19,321 nucleotides of DNA from JAZNBI01 sp045586995 (GCA_045586995.1 JAZNBI010000067.1:1-19321), one strand, 5' to 3'; shown: positions 7,340-14,003, counted from the stretch's first letter. Numbers and translations: made by a program. Notes: generated from the sequence alone by a model not told the origin.

Positions 7340-8074
7340 TTAGAAAATATCTATTGCTGAACGCTTCGCCTGCTCGAATTGTTTGATTCGCGGAATACGG
7401 TATGTTTTACCGCCTTTTCTAAAAACAGCGCCCGTTTGCTTAAAGGAAAACGGCACGTTCGACATAGCGCAATTATCTCTGATGGAAAGCACCCAATCAA
7501 AATCGCATACGCGCGCTTCATTTCCCGATTCTCCGCCGACAATAACCTTCTCTATCTGCCGACAAAGATATGGCGCCAGGTCGATTTTCTCAAGCAGCGG
7601 CTCACAGACAATAAATTTATGCTTTATCGGCATATTCAAGAAGATCGGAAGTCTATAATCGGCTCGATCTTGGTTTTCGCAAGTGCAGCCAATCGAAACG
7701 TGATCATATCCGTCGCCCCAATTATCAGGCAAGGACACTAAAAATCGGTCAATGCGCTTGGTTATAATAATAAACTCAAGATCTCTGCGTATATCTATCA
7801 TATCCCACGCTGCGCGTCGCCATTCATCCGCATCCTTATGAAAAAAATCCGAAGAAAAACAGGTATATACGATACTACCCGATTCGATTTTATAGCCGTT
7901 TCGTCCATTGGCAACAGGAAGTCCAAAATCCGCGGTTTTGTTAAGTACAACCGATGAGCGTCCTACCCTTGCATCAATTCTGTATACATAACAATTACGG
8001 CACCCCTCGCTTATCTTCGTGCAACCGTGCCACGGATTCCACACAACGCTGTTTTCACCGCCAATAAATTTCAT
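7340..8074 (-). CDS. Gp37/Gp68-type (DUF5131) three-cysteine protein
   Basis: This is a 244-residue protein of the family found in phages and scattered on bacterial chromosomes, of undetermined function. The N-terminal signature VVWNPWHGCTKISEGCRNCY contains three cysteines (C18, C25, C28; CX6CX2C), a likely metal or Fe-S site, although the spacing is not the CX3CX2C of classic radical-SAM enzymes. Later family-like segments are FIIITKR, VSIGCTCENQ and KVIVGGESG. The start is ATG 8074 with GGGAG (8080-8084) 5 nt upstream. A GTG at 8104 has a perfect AAAGGAGG site, but that site and the 10 extra residues are made by a terminator hairpin. It is the first gene of a probable DUF5131-hflX-yigZ unit. 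The known three-Cys-motif partner (TcmP) is not next to it. Confidence 0.85.
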   Translation of the reverse strand: MKFIGGENSVVWNPWHGCTKISEGCRNCYVYRIDARVGRSSVVLNKTADFGLPVANGRNGYKIESGSIVYTCFSSDFFHKDADEWRRAAWDMIDIRRDLEFIIITKRIDRFLVSLPDNWGDGYDHVSIGCTCENQDRADYRLPIFLNMPIKHKFIVCEPLLEKIDLAPYLCRQIEKVIVGGESGNEARVCDFDWVLSIRDNCAMSNVPFSFKQTGAVFRKGGKTYRIPRIKQFEQAKRSAIDIF

Positions 8075-8085
8075 AAATTCTCCCA

Positions 8086-8120
8086 AAAAGGAGGACGAAA
8101 GCACTTTTCGACCTCCTTTT
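8086..8120 (-). terminator. Intrinsic terminator (or attenuator) after nrdR
   Basis: AAAAGGAGG (8086-8094) pairs with CCTCCTTTT (8112-8120), and CGAAA (8096-8100) pairs with TTTCG (8106-8110), closing on GCAC. Read on the - strand the stem ends in TTTTT, giving a good rho-independent terminator 6 nt after the nrdR stop. The T tract directly abuts the ribosome site of the next gene, which has no separate promoter that I can see, so partial read-through is plausible. The first-transcribed arm contains a perfect Shine-Dalgarno sequence. Confidence 0.8.
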
Positions 8121-8125
8121 AAATT

Positions 8126-8572
8126 CTAATTCTTTTCTTTTAACTGATTGAGTTCAGCAAGAAATGTGTCAAGGTCCTTAAACTCACGGTAAACCGAAGC
8201 AAAACGCACATAAGCAACATCGTCCGCTTTTTTAAGCTTGTCCATAACAAGCTCGCCAAGTTCCCTGGTCGTTATCTCAAATCTCAAAGAATTCTGCAAT
8301 TCGGATTCGATCTCATTGGCAATTTCCACCGCATTTACAGGTCTTTTTTCACACGCCTTTATAATTCCGTTCAATATTTTGGATTTGTCAAAAAACTGTT
8401 TTGAGCCGTCCTTCTTTACCACGATAATTTGAAGTGCTTCGACGCTTTCAAATGTTGTAAATCTTTTTTGACAATCAAGACATTCTCTGCGGCGCCTAAT
8501 ACTGCAACCGTCAGCGGTCGGTCTTGAGTCTATCACCTTGCTATCAAAATACCCACACGACGGACATCTCAT
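8126..8572 (-). CDS. nrdR: NrdR, transcriptional repressor of ribonucleotide reductase genes
   Basis: NrdR senses ATP/dATP through an ATP-cone and represses nrd (ribonucleotide reductase) operons by binding NrdR boxes. The 148-residue form is close to B. subtilis NrdR (~152). A zinc ribbon is seen with C3, C6, C31 and C34 (MRCPSCG...ECLDC), followed by the signature SIRRRRECLDCQKRFTTFE. The ATP-cone (about 47-137) includes VVKKDGSKQFFDKSKIL, IIKACEKRPV and DDVAYVRFASVYREFKD. The start at ATG 8572 follows the family pattern. However, a TTG at 8590 (extension MAVKCF) has a better ribosome site (GGAG 8599-8602, 8 nt away), so the true start may be there. It has a clear sigma-A promoter and a terminator-like hairpin. 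No NrdR boxes or nrd genes are evident here. Confidence 0.95.
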   Translation of the reverse strand: MRCPSCGYFDSKVIDSRPTADGCSIRRRRECLDCQKRFTTFESVEALQIIVVKKDGSKQFFDKSKILNGIIKACEKRPVNAVEIANEIESELQNSLRFEITTRELGELVMDKLKKADDVAYVRFASVYREFKDLDTFLAELNQLKEKN

Positions 8573-8627
8573 AAAACATTTCACCGCCAAAAGCGGCTCT
8601 CCTTTTTCTTTAATATATCTTATACGT

Positions 8628-8656
8628 ATTATACCATAGATTATCCGTCTTGTAAA
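8628..8656 (-). promoter_or_regulatory. Sigma-A promoter for nrdR
   Basis: The -35 is TTTACA (8656-8651), the spacer is 17 bp, and the -10 is a perfect TATAAT (8633-8628). It lies about 50 nt upstream of the nrdR start region and gives a leader of only 30-50 nt. Confidence 0.85.
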
Positions 8657-8670
8657 CACATTTAATAAAT

Positions 8671-8952
8671 TTAGATACTTCCAAAGCGGTCAAGCACTAT
8701 ATCTTGTAAAGTACATGGCGTAACCTGTCCATTCACTATACGATTATAAAAGCAAACCGCATCGTAAAAATCGCTTTTAAAAATACATCTTTTTTCCTCG
8801 TCACCATAATAGACATCTATTACGAATACATTTTCCGAGCCATATGAAAGCGTGTAATTTGCTGTTTTCCCTTTTATAAACCTACTGTCTTTTTGAATAA
8901 CATCATCATGCCTATCTTCTTTCATATCTTTGCTGTGATTTAGTGTTGCCAT
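8671..8952 (-). CDS. Small conserved-looking soluble protein, possibly DUF6514-like
   Basis: This is a 93-residue protein with no signal peptide or membrane helix. It is supported as real by a perfect AGGAGG (8960-8965) 7 nt before its ATG. The C-terminal pattern (hydrophobic segment, then NGQVTPCTLQDIVLDRF) and the central YTLSY...VFVIDVYYGDE strand pair resemble small Clostridia proteins of the DUF6514 group, but this is from memory and weak. It is transcribed toward nrdR, which has its own promoter, and diverges from the small membrane protein at 9147. I cannot assign a function. Confidence 0.65.
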   Translation of the reverse strand: MATLNHSKDMKEDRHDDVIQKDSRFIKGKTANYTLSYGSENVFVIDVYYGDEEKRCIFKSDFYDAVCFYNRIVNGQVTPCTLQDIVLDRFGSI

Positions 8953-9146
8953 AAAAATTCCTCCTATTTTTTATGACAACATTCTACTATGTTTTTTAAT
9001 TTTATGCATTTCAGCCGTTTTTTGATTAAAATCACCGATTTTTACCATTATTTCCCAGCTAAAACTTATATCACCTGTAGATATTTATAAATATATTTGA
9101 TAAAATTGTTATGAACTAAACTATTAAAAATGAAAGGTTCTATAAA
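8953..9146. other. Divergent intergenic region
   Basis: A 194-nt AT-rich gap separates two divergently transcribed small genes. Both ribosome sites are clear, but I could not find a promoter with both a good -35 and a good -10 for either gene. No repeat or RNA structure stands out. Confidence 0.4.
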
Positions 9147-9422
9147 ATGCAAAAAATAAATAAAAAAATAAAAGGGCTCGTCATTGCCTTTAAAACGCTT
9201 TCAAAAGAAGCACTGCTGATACTTCACATCGGACTTCCGATTATAATCATCTTTCTTTTGGCAATATCAATAAAATTTTACATAAACGCTGATATAAATC
9301 CATATGCTGCCGCGCATCTTTTTAAGTTGGAATTTGAATATGTCGCCGTCGGTGCTGTTCTTGTTATACTCGGGGCTCTTTTGTTTGACCTTTCATCAAG
9401 AAACGGTGATATTAAAAAATAA
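9147..9422 (+). CDS. Small membrane protein of unknown function
   Basis: This is a 91-residue protein with a basic N-terminus (KINKKIKG). It has two hydrophobic helices (about 24-47, LLILHIGLPIIIIFLLAISI; about 65-84, YVAVGAVLVILGALLFDL) and a polar C-terminus, predicting a two-pass membrane protein with both ends in the cytoplasm. An AAAGG site (9133-9137) lies 9 nt before the ATG. The family is not recognised. It is the only + strand gene between 3.5 kb and the right edge, and it converges with tRNA-Ala across two hairpins. Confidence 0.6.
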   Translation: MQKINKKIKGLVIAFKTLSKEALLILHIGLPIIIIFLLAISIKFYINADINPYAAAHLFKLEFEYVAVGAVLVILGALLFDLSSRNGDIKK

Positions 9423-9475
9423 TGCTTGTCACATTTTGAAGTGATAAATAAAAAATGGACCGTCGGCTGTTTTTC

Positions 9476-9506
9476 GCAGGGACTGCGCTAATGACGCAGC
9501 CCCTTT
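9476..9506. repeat. Palindrome copy 2 (inverted copy of 3465-3495)
   Basis: AGGGACTGCG (9478-9487) and 9495-9504 form a hairpin with loop CTAATGA. There is one A·C mismatch in the stem. Compared with the reverse complement of 3465-3495, 27 of 31 positions agree, including 6 of 7 loop bases. It follows the small membrane-protein gene, but the T tail is only three bases, so it is a weak terminator by itself. Confidence 0.7.
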
Positions 9507-9518
9507 AGTCTTACAAGT

Positions 9519-9552
9519 AAAAATCTCGGTCGTTTTACGACCGAGATTTTTT
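9519..9552. terminator. Intrinsic terminator between the small membrane-protein gene and tRNA-Ala
   Basis: A 15-bp perfect stem (9519-9533 with 9537-9551; core ATCTCGGTCG) has a 3-nt loop and T6 on the + strand side. The - strand side gives T5, so it can end transcription from both the + strand ORF and the - strand tRNA, whose CCA end it touches. Confidence 0.85.
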
Positions 9553-9627
9553 GGTGGAGCATAGGGGATTCGAACCCCTGACCCCAACACTGCCAGTGTT
9601 GTGCGCTCCCAGCTGCGCTAATGCCCC
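9552..9627 (-). tRNA. tRNA-Ala, anticodon GGC
   Basis: This is a 76-nt cloverleaf with CCA encoded. The acceptor stem is GGGGCAT/ATGCTCC with one G·T pair at the third position. The D-arm is GCGCAGCTGGGAGCGC. The anticodon stem CAACA/TGTTG has loop CTGGCAG, so the anticodon is GGC, reading GCC and GCU alanine codons. The T-arm is GGGG-TTCGAAT-CCCC. A consensus promoter lies immediately upstream and a strong terminator directly downstream, so it is an independent unit. Confidence 0.97.
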
Positions 9628-9636
9628 GATTTTTTC

Positions 9637-9665
9637 ATTATAGCAAAAATCGATTTTATTGTCAA
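9637..9665 (-). promoter_or_regulatory. Perfect consensus sigma-A promoter for tRNA-Ala
   Basis: TTGACA (9665-9660), a 17-bp spacer, then TATAAT (9642-9637). The predicted start is within a few bases of the mature tRNA 5' end (9627), so the 5' leader for RNase P would be very short. Confidence 0.9.
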
Positions 9666-9748
9666 TATATTATAAGCAAAAAAGTCGGGATAACGCGCAT
9701 ACAAAACACGGAACCCCAAACTTTCTTATTTGTTATACTATTTATAAT

Positions 9749-10267
9749 TTATTTTGCTGTGATTTTACTAACGGTAATTTGAATATCGAGATGTTCGCTT
9801 CTGACATCCAGCGTTTTACCCGGAGCAATATAATATGTGCCGTTAAGCAAAAATCTATTGTTTTCAAAACGCCCCTCGCAAGAAATTCTACCGGTTAGAT
9901 CAATTCGTGTGGATTCGGGATAGTTAACGACCATAACATTCCCTTCGGCATCATTTACATACATAACCGCAGGCGAGATCGAATCCAGCTTTTCAAAATA
10001 TCCCATAAAAATATCTTTATCATCAATATAAAAAGTATCACCTTCAACAAATGCGTTCGCGGTTGTATATCTGACATCGGCAACAGAAAAGGTAATTTCA
10101 TATTCCGAAAGATTGGCTTCTTTTAAAAGACCGTCAATAAGATTATATCTGATTATGATCCCCACGACGCAAGCAAGCACGAGAACAACAATAATTGCAT
10201 CAAGGACATTAAAGTGATGTGCCTTTTTTAATTTTTTTTCGGCTTCGTGTTTTTCTGTACTATTCAT
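9749..10267 (-). CDS. DUF4330-type membrane-anchored protein (second of a tandem pair)
   Basis: This 172-residue protein has a charged cytoplasmic N-terminus (EKHEAEKKLKKAHH), the FNVLDAI motif leading into one membrane helix (about 22-41), and a ~130-residue extracytoplasmic beta-rich domain, the layout of DUF4330 proteins. The ATG at 10267 has GGAGG (10275-10279) 7 nt upstream, just past the stop of its paralogue. It shares order, HFN-hhD anchor and domain size with the upstream protein, but the outer domains have diverged. It is the last gene of the rimM-trmD-ligase transcript. I see no terminator before tRNA-Ala. The family's function is unknown. A role in envelope polysaccharide export or assembly is inferred only from the neighbouring ligase. 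Confidence 0.75.
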   Translation of the reverse strand: MNSTEKHEAEKKLKKAHHFNVLDAIIVVLVLACVVGIIIRYNLIDGLLKEANLSEYEITFSVADVRYTTANAFVEGDTFYIDDKDIFMGYFEKLDSISPAVMYVNDAEGNVMVVNYPESTRIDLTGRISCEGRFENNRFLLNGTYYIAPGKTLDVRSEHLDIQITVSKITAK

Positions 10268-10280
10268 CGTATTACCTCCA

Positions 10281-10784
10281 TCACTCCATTTTTATATCTA
10301 TGCAATAGCCGCTTCCTACAAAGTTAGGAAACGCAAGAAAAAGCTCGGTTCCAACGGCAATACGGTGACCGTTGATCATATATCCCTCTCCCTCAATAAA
10401 CTCGGCATCTGCGGTTATTGTAACAAGCAGATTGGTAAAGTCGGGATTTTTTTTCATTTCTACATTCCCTGTTGCGTTGTTATAAAAGAACTCCGAATAA
10501 AGAGTATCGTTTTCGAAAACTATTACCTTTCCGAGTTGATGCTTTGAAGTTGAGTCTATAACATTGTCTCCTACAGAAATATTATTTTTATAAGCATTAC
10601 TTACTTTCGTAAGCTCAACAGTATACTCTATAGAAACCGATTCTGATTGAGAAAAGTTTGAGGGAACAAATATCACAATCAAAAATGTTATAATTGCCAA
10701 CAATATGAGCGCAAGAATAATATCAATAACGTTAAAATGCTTTGCTTTTTTATTCGTGGCCTTTATTTTATTATTTACTGTCAT
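10281..10784 (-). CDS. DUF4330-type membrane-anchored protein (first of a tandem pair)
   Basis: This 167-residue protein has a lysine-rich N-terminus, then KHFNVIDIIL and one membrane helix (about 19-40). The outer domain contains EYTVELTKVSNAYKNNISVGD and ends near FVGSGYCIDIKME. The start is ATG 10784 with AGGAGG (10791-10796) 6 nt upstream. A GTG one codon earlier is less well spaced. It overlaps the O-antigen-ligase-type gene by 14 nt and is followed 13 nt later by its paralogue, so all three are co-translated. The function is not known, and the pair might act as a hetero-oligomer at the membrane (inference). Confidence 0.75.
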   Translation of the reverse strand: MTVNNKIKATNKKAKHFNVIDIILALILLAIITFLIVIFVPSNFSQSESVSIEYTVELTKVSNAYKNNISVGDNVIDSTSKHQLGKVIVFENDTLYSEFFYNNATGNVEMKKNPDFTNLLVTITADAEFIEGEGYMINGHRIAVGTELFLAFPNFVGSGYCIDIKME

Positions 10785-12744
10785 CACTATCCTCCTTAAA
10801 TTTTATGTCTACGGTCGCAAAGGAATCAGTTCCTTTGTCCGCGAGTTGTTTGCGTCTATCCGCGACGCGACCTATCCCGATAGCCGAGCAGGCAATTGCA
10901 ATGATTATCCAAAACGCCAAAAAGACGCTCTTATTGTACCAAATATAATCAAAAGCACCCATAAGCAACGCGCCTGCGATTCCCGCAATCGACGCCATAA
11001 CCGTAAGATTTAGCTTTACATTGTCAGAATCCTTTAAAAATGAAAAGCAGTTTTGCAAAAATACGACTATTACCAAAACAAACAACAAAAGTCCAACTAT
11101 TCCTGTTTCCGATAATATTTGCAAATACAGGCAATGACTATGCATGACGGTTTCAATTCCCTCATACGCATACAATGGATAAATACTTGTAAACGCACTT
11201 TCTCCGACGCCCACCCCACCAAGCAAAACGTCTTTAATCATTCTGAAAACACCCTTCCAGGTATAGAAGCGATAAAACGTCGAGGAATCTGACATATTAC
11301 CTATACTCAAAAAACGCGTCATTAAATTGCTCGGTATAACCGCCGAAGCAAGAGGTACTGTCGGCAATGTCAAAATCATCACGGGCAATGCTTTTCTGCT
11401 AAGAATCAAAAAGAAAATTGCAATTGCCAATATTCCGCCGAGCCATCCGCCTCTTGACCAGGTAAACAGTAAGCAGGCAATCAATAAAATCAGCGATATA
11501 AAGGAAGTCCCCTTTTTTAAAAAATACCGCTCTCTTGAAAAACATATAAGTAATAAAGGTAAAATCAATACCAAGTAGGTAGCAAACACATTAGGATTTT
11601 CAAAGAAAGAGTCGGCTCTGTTGGTAATAAACGAGAACATCGTCATATCTGTCCATTCAAGCTGTGACACATCTAAAAAATAATCTGCGATGCCGTAAAT
11701 TGCCGTAATAATAAAAGAAATTAACAAGGTTTTAACTATGCGTTCCAGCCAAAGCGGAGTTCGAAAAAGATTTACTATCAAAAAATAATCGAGCATAAGC
11801 GAAAACATAAGAAGCGCATCTATAGAAGATGTCTTCGCTCCCGCACTGACTATTCCTCCGCAAAGAACAATAAGCATAAATACTATTACGCAAATATCAA
11901 TGAGCTTAAATCTTATAATTCTCTTTCCTTTAATAAGCTTGAAAAGATAGCTTATAAATGAGAGTATTATAATTGAGGCCAAAATAACCGAGGAATAATT
12001 TACTAAATTAATTAAAGGAAATATAAATACTGAAATCAAAACGCCCACCTCGGGTTTTTTGAGCACAAATATAGCAACCGTCAGTATCACTAAAGCAATC
12101 AGATAGTATTTGGGGTGCACAAAGTATGTTGACGCTCCCAAAATCATACCGCTTGCAACCGCAATATTATATTTTTCGCCATTTTTAAAGCTTCCGAGCT
12201 CCAGCTTCGTTTCGTCGAGGTCAAAGAAATCAAACGTAACGGATTTTATTATCGAACTTCCCAACAAAGCTTCTGCGATGCTTTGCTTTGACGACAACAA
12301 AAAAATCGATATAAAGAGCAAGGAAATGCATATAAACAGATAGTCGGTCGCATTGTTTGGATATGCAAGAGCAAATTCCTTAAGACAATAGACAAGTCCG
12401 ACATAAATTGAAAACGCAAGAAGCGCCGCTCCGTATATTTTAACGCTGCAGGTAAAAATATACGTATCCGCACGATTGAAAAATTTGAGAATTCGGCTTT
12501 GCTCGAACTGCCTTGATATCTTTCGCTTCAAGCTTAATCTCTTGTTATTTTTCGGCGAAACAGAATTTATAACCGACGCAAAAAATCCGTCTCGAAGCTT
12601 ATTGTCAATAACAGAATACGACGTGAACATTCTGCCCACGAATCCTTTGGCAAGCAGATCGTATATTTTATTGGTAAGCGACGTAAGCATATAGATAATA
12701 ATGCTTGTCTTGAAAAGATTGATTATTTTATTTTTTAAATTCAA
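10771..12744 (-). CDS. O-antigen ligase/polymerase-type polytopic membrane protein (Wzy_C)
   Basis: This large integral membrane protein (657 residues) has about 13-14 hydrophobic segments between residue 100 and 625 and a Wzy_C-type core. Family-like signatures are FENPNVFATYLVLILPL (about 381-397), FTWSRGGWLGG (about 427-437, conserved Arg 431) and VMHSHCLYLQILSETGIVG (about 533-551, conserved His). Such proteins join or polymerise lipid-linked glycans at the outer face of the membrane. The ~90 N-terminal residues are an additional, mostly basic region. The start is TTG 12744. It lies 6 nt after trmD, and the AAAGGAG ribosome site is made by the last codons of trmD, indicating coupling. No glycosyltransferases are nearby, so the glycan is unknown (teichoic acid, capsule or glycoprotein are possible). 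Confidence 0.85.
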   Translation of the reverse strand: MNLKNKIINLFKTSIIIYMLTSLTNKIYDLLAKGFVGRMFTSYSVIDNKLRDGFFASVINSVSPKNNKRLSLKRKISRQFEQSRILKFFNRADTYIFTCSVKIYGAALLAFSIYVGLVYCLKEFALAYPNNATDYLFICISLLFISIFLLSSKQSIAEALLGSSIIKSVTFDFFDLDETKLELGSFKNGEKYNIAVASGMILGASTYFVHPKYYLIALVILTVAIFVLKKPEVGVLISVFIFPLINLVNYSSVILASIIILSFISYLFKLIKGKRIIRFKLIDICVIVFMLIVLCGGIVSAGAKTSSIDALLMFSLMLDYFLIVNLFRTPLWLERIVKTLLISFIITAIYGIADYFLDVSQLEWTDMTMFSFITNRADSFFENPNVFATYLVLILPLLLICFSRERYFLKKGTSFISLILLIACLLFTWSRGGWLGGILAIAIFFLILSRKALPVMILTLPTVPLASAVIPSNLMTRFLSIGNMSDSSTFYRFYTWKGVFRMIKDVLLGGVGVGESAFTSIYPLYAYEGIETVMHSHCLYLQILSETGIVGLLLFVLVIVVFLQNCFSFLKDSDNVKLNLTVMASIAGIAGALLMGAFDYIWYNKSVFLAFWIIIAIACSAIGIGRVADRRKQLADKGTDSFATVDIKFKEDSDDSK

Positions 12745-12750
12745 ACGTTT

Positions 12751-13452
12751 TTACTCCTTTCTTTCAAAAAGATCGGGACGTTTTTTTTGAGTTGCCTCAA
12801 TGGCCTTTTCTCTTCGCCATTTGTCAATTTGAGCGTGATTACCCGACACAAGCACATCGGGTACACAAACACCGTTAAATTCAAACGGCCTTGTGTATTG
12901 GGGATATTCCAGCACATTGTCCGAAAGCGATTCCTTTTCATAGCATTCAGAATCCGATAAAACACCTTTCACCAAGCGTGAAACACAATCAACAAGAATA
13001 CATGCAGGAATTTCGCCGCCTGTCAAAACATAGTCACCTATTGATATCTCTTCATCTACAATTTCTTCTATTATTCGTGCATCAACGCCTTCATAATGTC
13101 CGCATAAAATAACAATATTATCATATTCCGAAAGCTCGGATGCGCGCTTTTGTGTCAGCACCTTTCCCTGCGGGGACATATATATTACACGCTTTTTACC
13201 GTTTTTATTTTCGGAAATAATATCTTTTTCAATAGCAGAATAACAATTATATATCGGCGGAGCCGCCATAAGCATTCCTTTTCCGCCACCATATGGGGTA
13301 TCGTCAACTCTCCTGTGCTTATCCTCTGAATAATCTCGTATGTTATGCGTATATACGGAAATGACACCGTTTTTTTGAGCACGACCTATTATACTCTCTC
13401 CAAGAACCGTATTTATCAACTCGGGAAAAAGTGTCATAATATCAAATCTCAT
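12751..13452 (-). CDS. trmD: TrmD, tRNA (guanine-N1)-methyltransferase
   Basis: TrmD uses SAM to make m1G37 in tRNAs, preventing +1 frameshifts. It is 233 residues, close to the usual ~240-255. Knotted SPOUT motifs are present: YGGGKGM (54-60), MSPQG (92-96), LCGHYEGVD (116-124) and ISIGDYVLTGGE (136-147), then YPQYTRP and SGNHAQIDKWR in the C-terminal domain. Arg159 matches the essential Arg154 of the H. influenzae enzyme. The position of its catalytic Asp169 (in D-S-F) is Glu174 here (E-S-L). The ATG at 13452 has GGAG 7 nt upstream. It is second in the rimM operon, and its last codons provide the ribosome site of the next gene. Confidence 0.96.
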   Translation of the reverse strand: MRFDIMTLFPELINTVLGESIIGRAQKNGVISVYTHNIRDYSEDKHRRVDDTPYGGGKGMLMAAPPIYNCYSAIEKDIISENKNGKKRVIYMSPQGKVLTQKRASELSEYDNIVILCGHYEGVDARIIEEIVDEEISIGDYVLTGGEIPACILVDCVSRLVKGVLSDSECYEKESLSDNVLEYPQYTRPFEFNGVCVPDVLVSGNHAQIDKWRREKAIEATQKKRPDLFERKE

Positions 13453-13493
13453 TTTAATCTCCGTTCTCTATATGGAAATCAGCCGTTTTAAAA

Positions 13494-14003
13494 TCAATCA
13501 AAAATCCCTTCAATAGGAACTATATATATACCGCGCTCAAGGTCAATACTTTTAACAAATTCTTCGACAGCGGGAAGCATTTTTTCGCCTTTATCGGTAT
13601 TAATTACATAAATATCCGAAGCCCCGGTATTTATAACGTCCTTCAAAATACCGTATTTTTCACCGGTATTTTGGTCAATTACAGGCAGATCTATAAGGTC
13701 GGCAATAAAATATGAGCCTTCATCAAGCGGCAGATCATCGCGAAGCATATAAACTATGCGCTCCTTAAATTTTATTGCGGTATCCAAATCCTTTATTAAA
13801 TCAAGCTCTGCTATAACAAAAGATTTATTTATCCAAGCGTGCTTTACAACCGTTTTTTCATATCCGTTCTCGTTTTTAAAAAACAATGCTTTTGCATTTG
13901 CCAATATCTGCGGTGAATCACACCAAGAATCAATCTTAACAGCACCTTTGATACCGTGTGTGTTGATTATTTTACCGCACTCAATATATTCCGATTTGTT
14001 CAT
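13494..14003 (-). CDS. rimM: RimM, 16S rRNA maturation factor
   Basis: RimM assists assembly of the 30S head by binding S19 and the 16S 3' domain. It is 169 residues. The N-terminal RimM domain opens with YIECGKIINTHGIKGAVKI. The C-terminal PRC-barrel (about 90-169) contains YFIADLIDLPV and ends in GIYIVPIEGIFD. The start is ATG 14003 with AGGAGG (14008-14013) 4 nt upstream. An upstream TTG gives a 10-residue extension without family support. It is the first gene of the operon, driven by the promoter at 14079-14107, with trmD 41 nt downstream. The usual rpsP upstream is missing. Confidence 0.94.
   Translation of the reverse strand: MNKSEYIECGKIINTHGIKGAVKIDSWCDSPQILANAKALFFKNENGYEKTVVKHAWINKSFVIAELDLIKDLDTAIKFKERIVYMLRDDLPLDEGSYFIADLIDLPVIDQNTGEKYGILKDVINTGASDIYVINTDKGEKMLPAVEEFVKSIDLERGIYIVPIEGIFD

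Noticed and set aside
7383..7658. Overlapping + strand frames opposite the DUF5131 gene
   Set aside because: These are antisense shadows. The - strand has the conserved WNPWHGC motif and a ribosome site.
7999..8074. The three-cysteine motif of the DUF5131 protein as a classic radical-SAM enzyme
   Set aside because: The spacing is CX6CX2C, not CX3CX2C, and no SAM-binding GGE motif is evident at the expected place. Kept as a possible metal site only.
10705..11013. A 102-codon + strand frame opposite the DUF4330/ligase junction
   Set aside because: It is a shadow of well-supported - strand genes and its composition is not protein-like.
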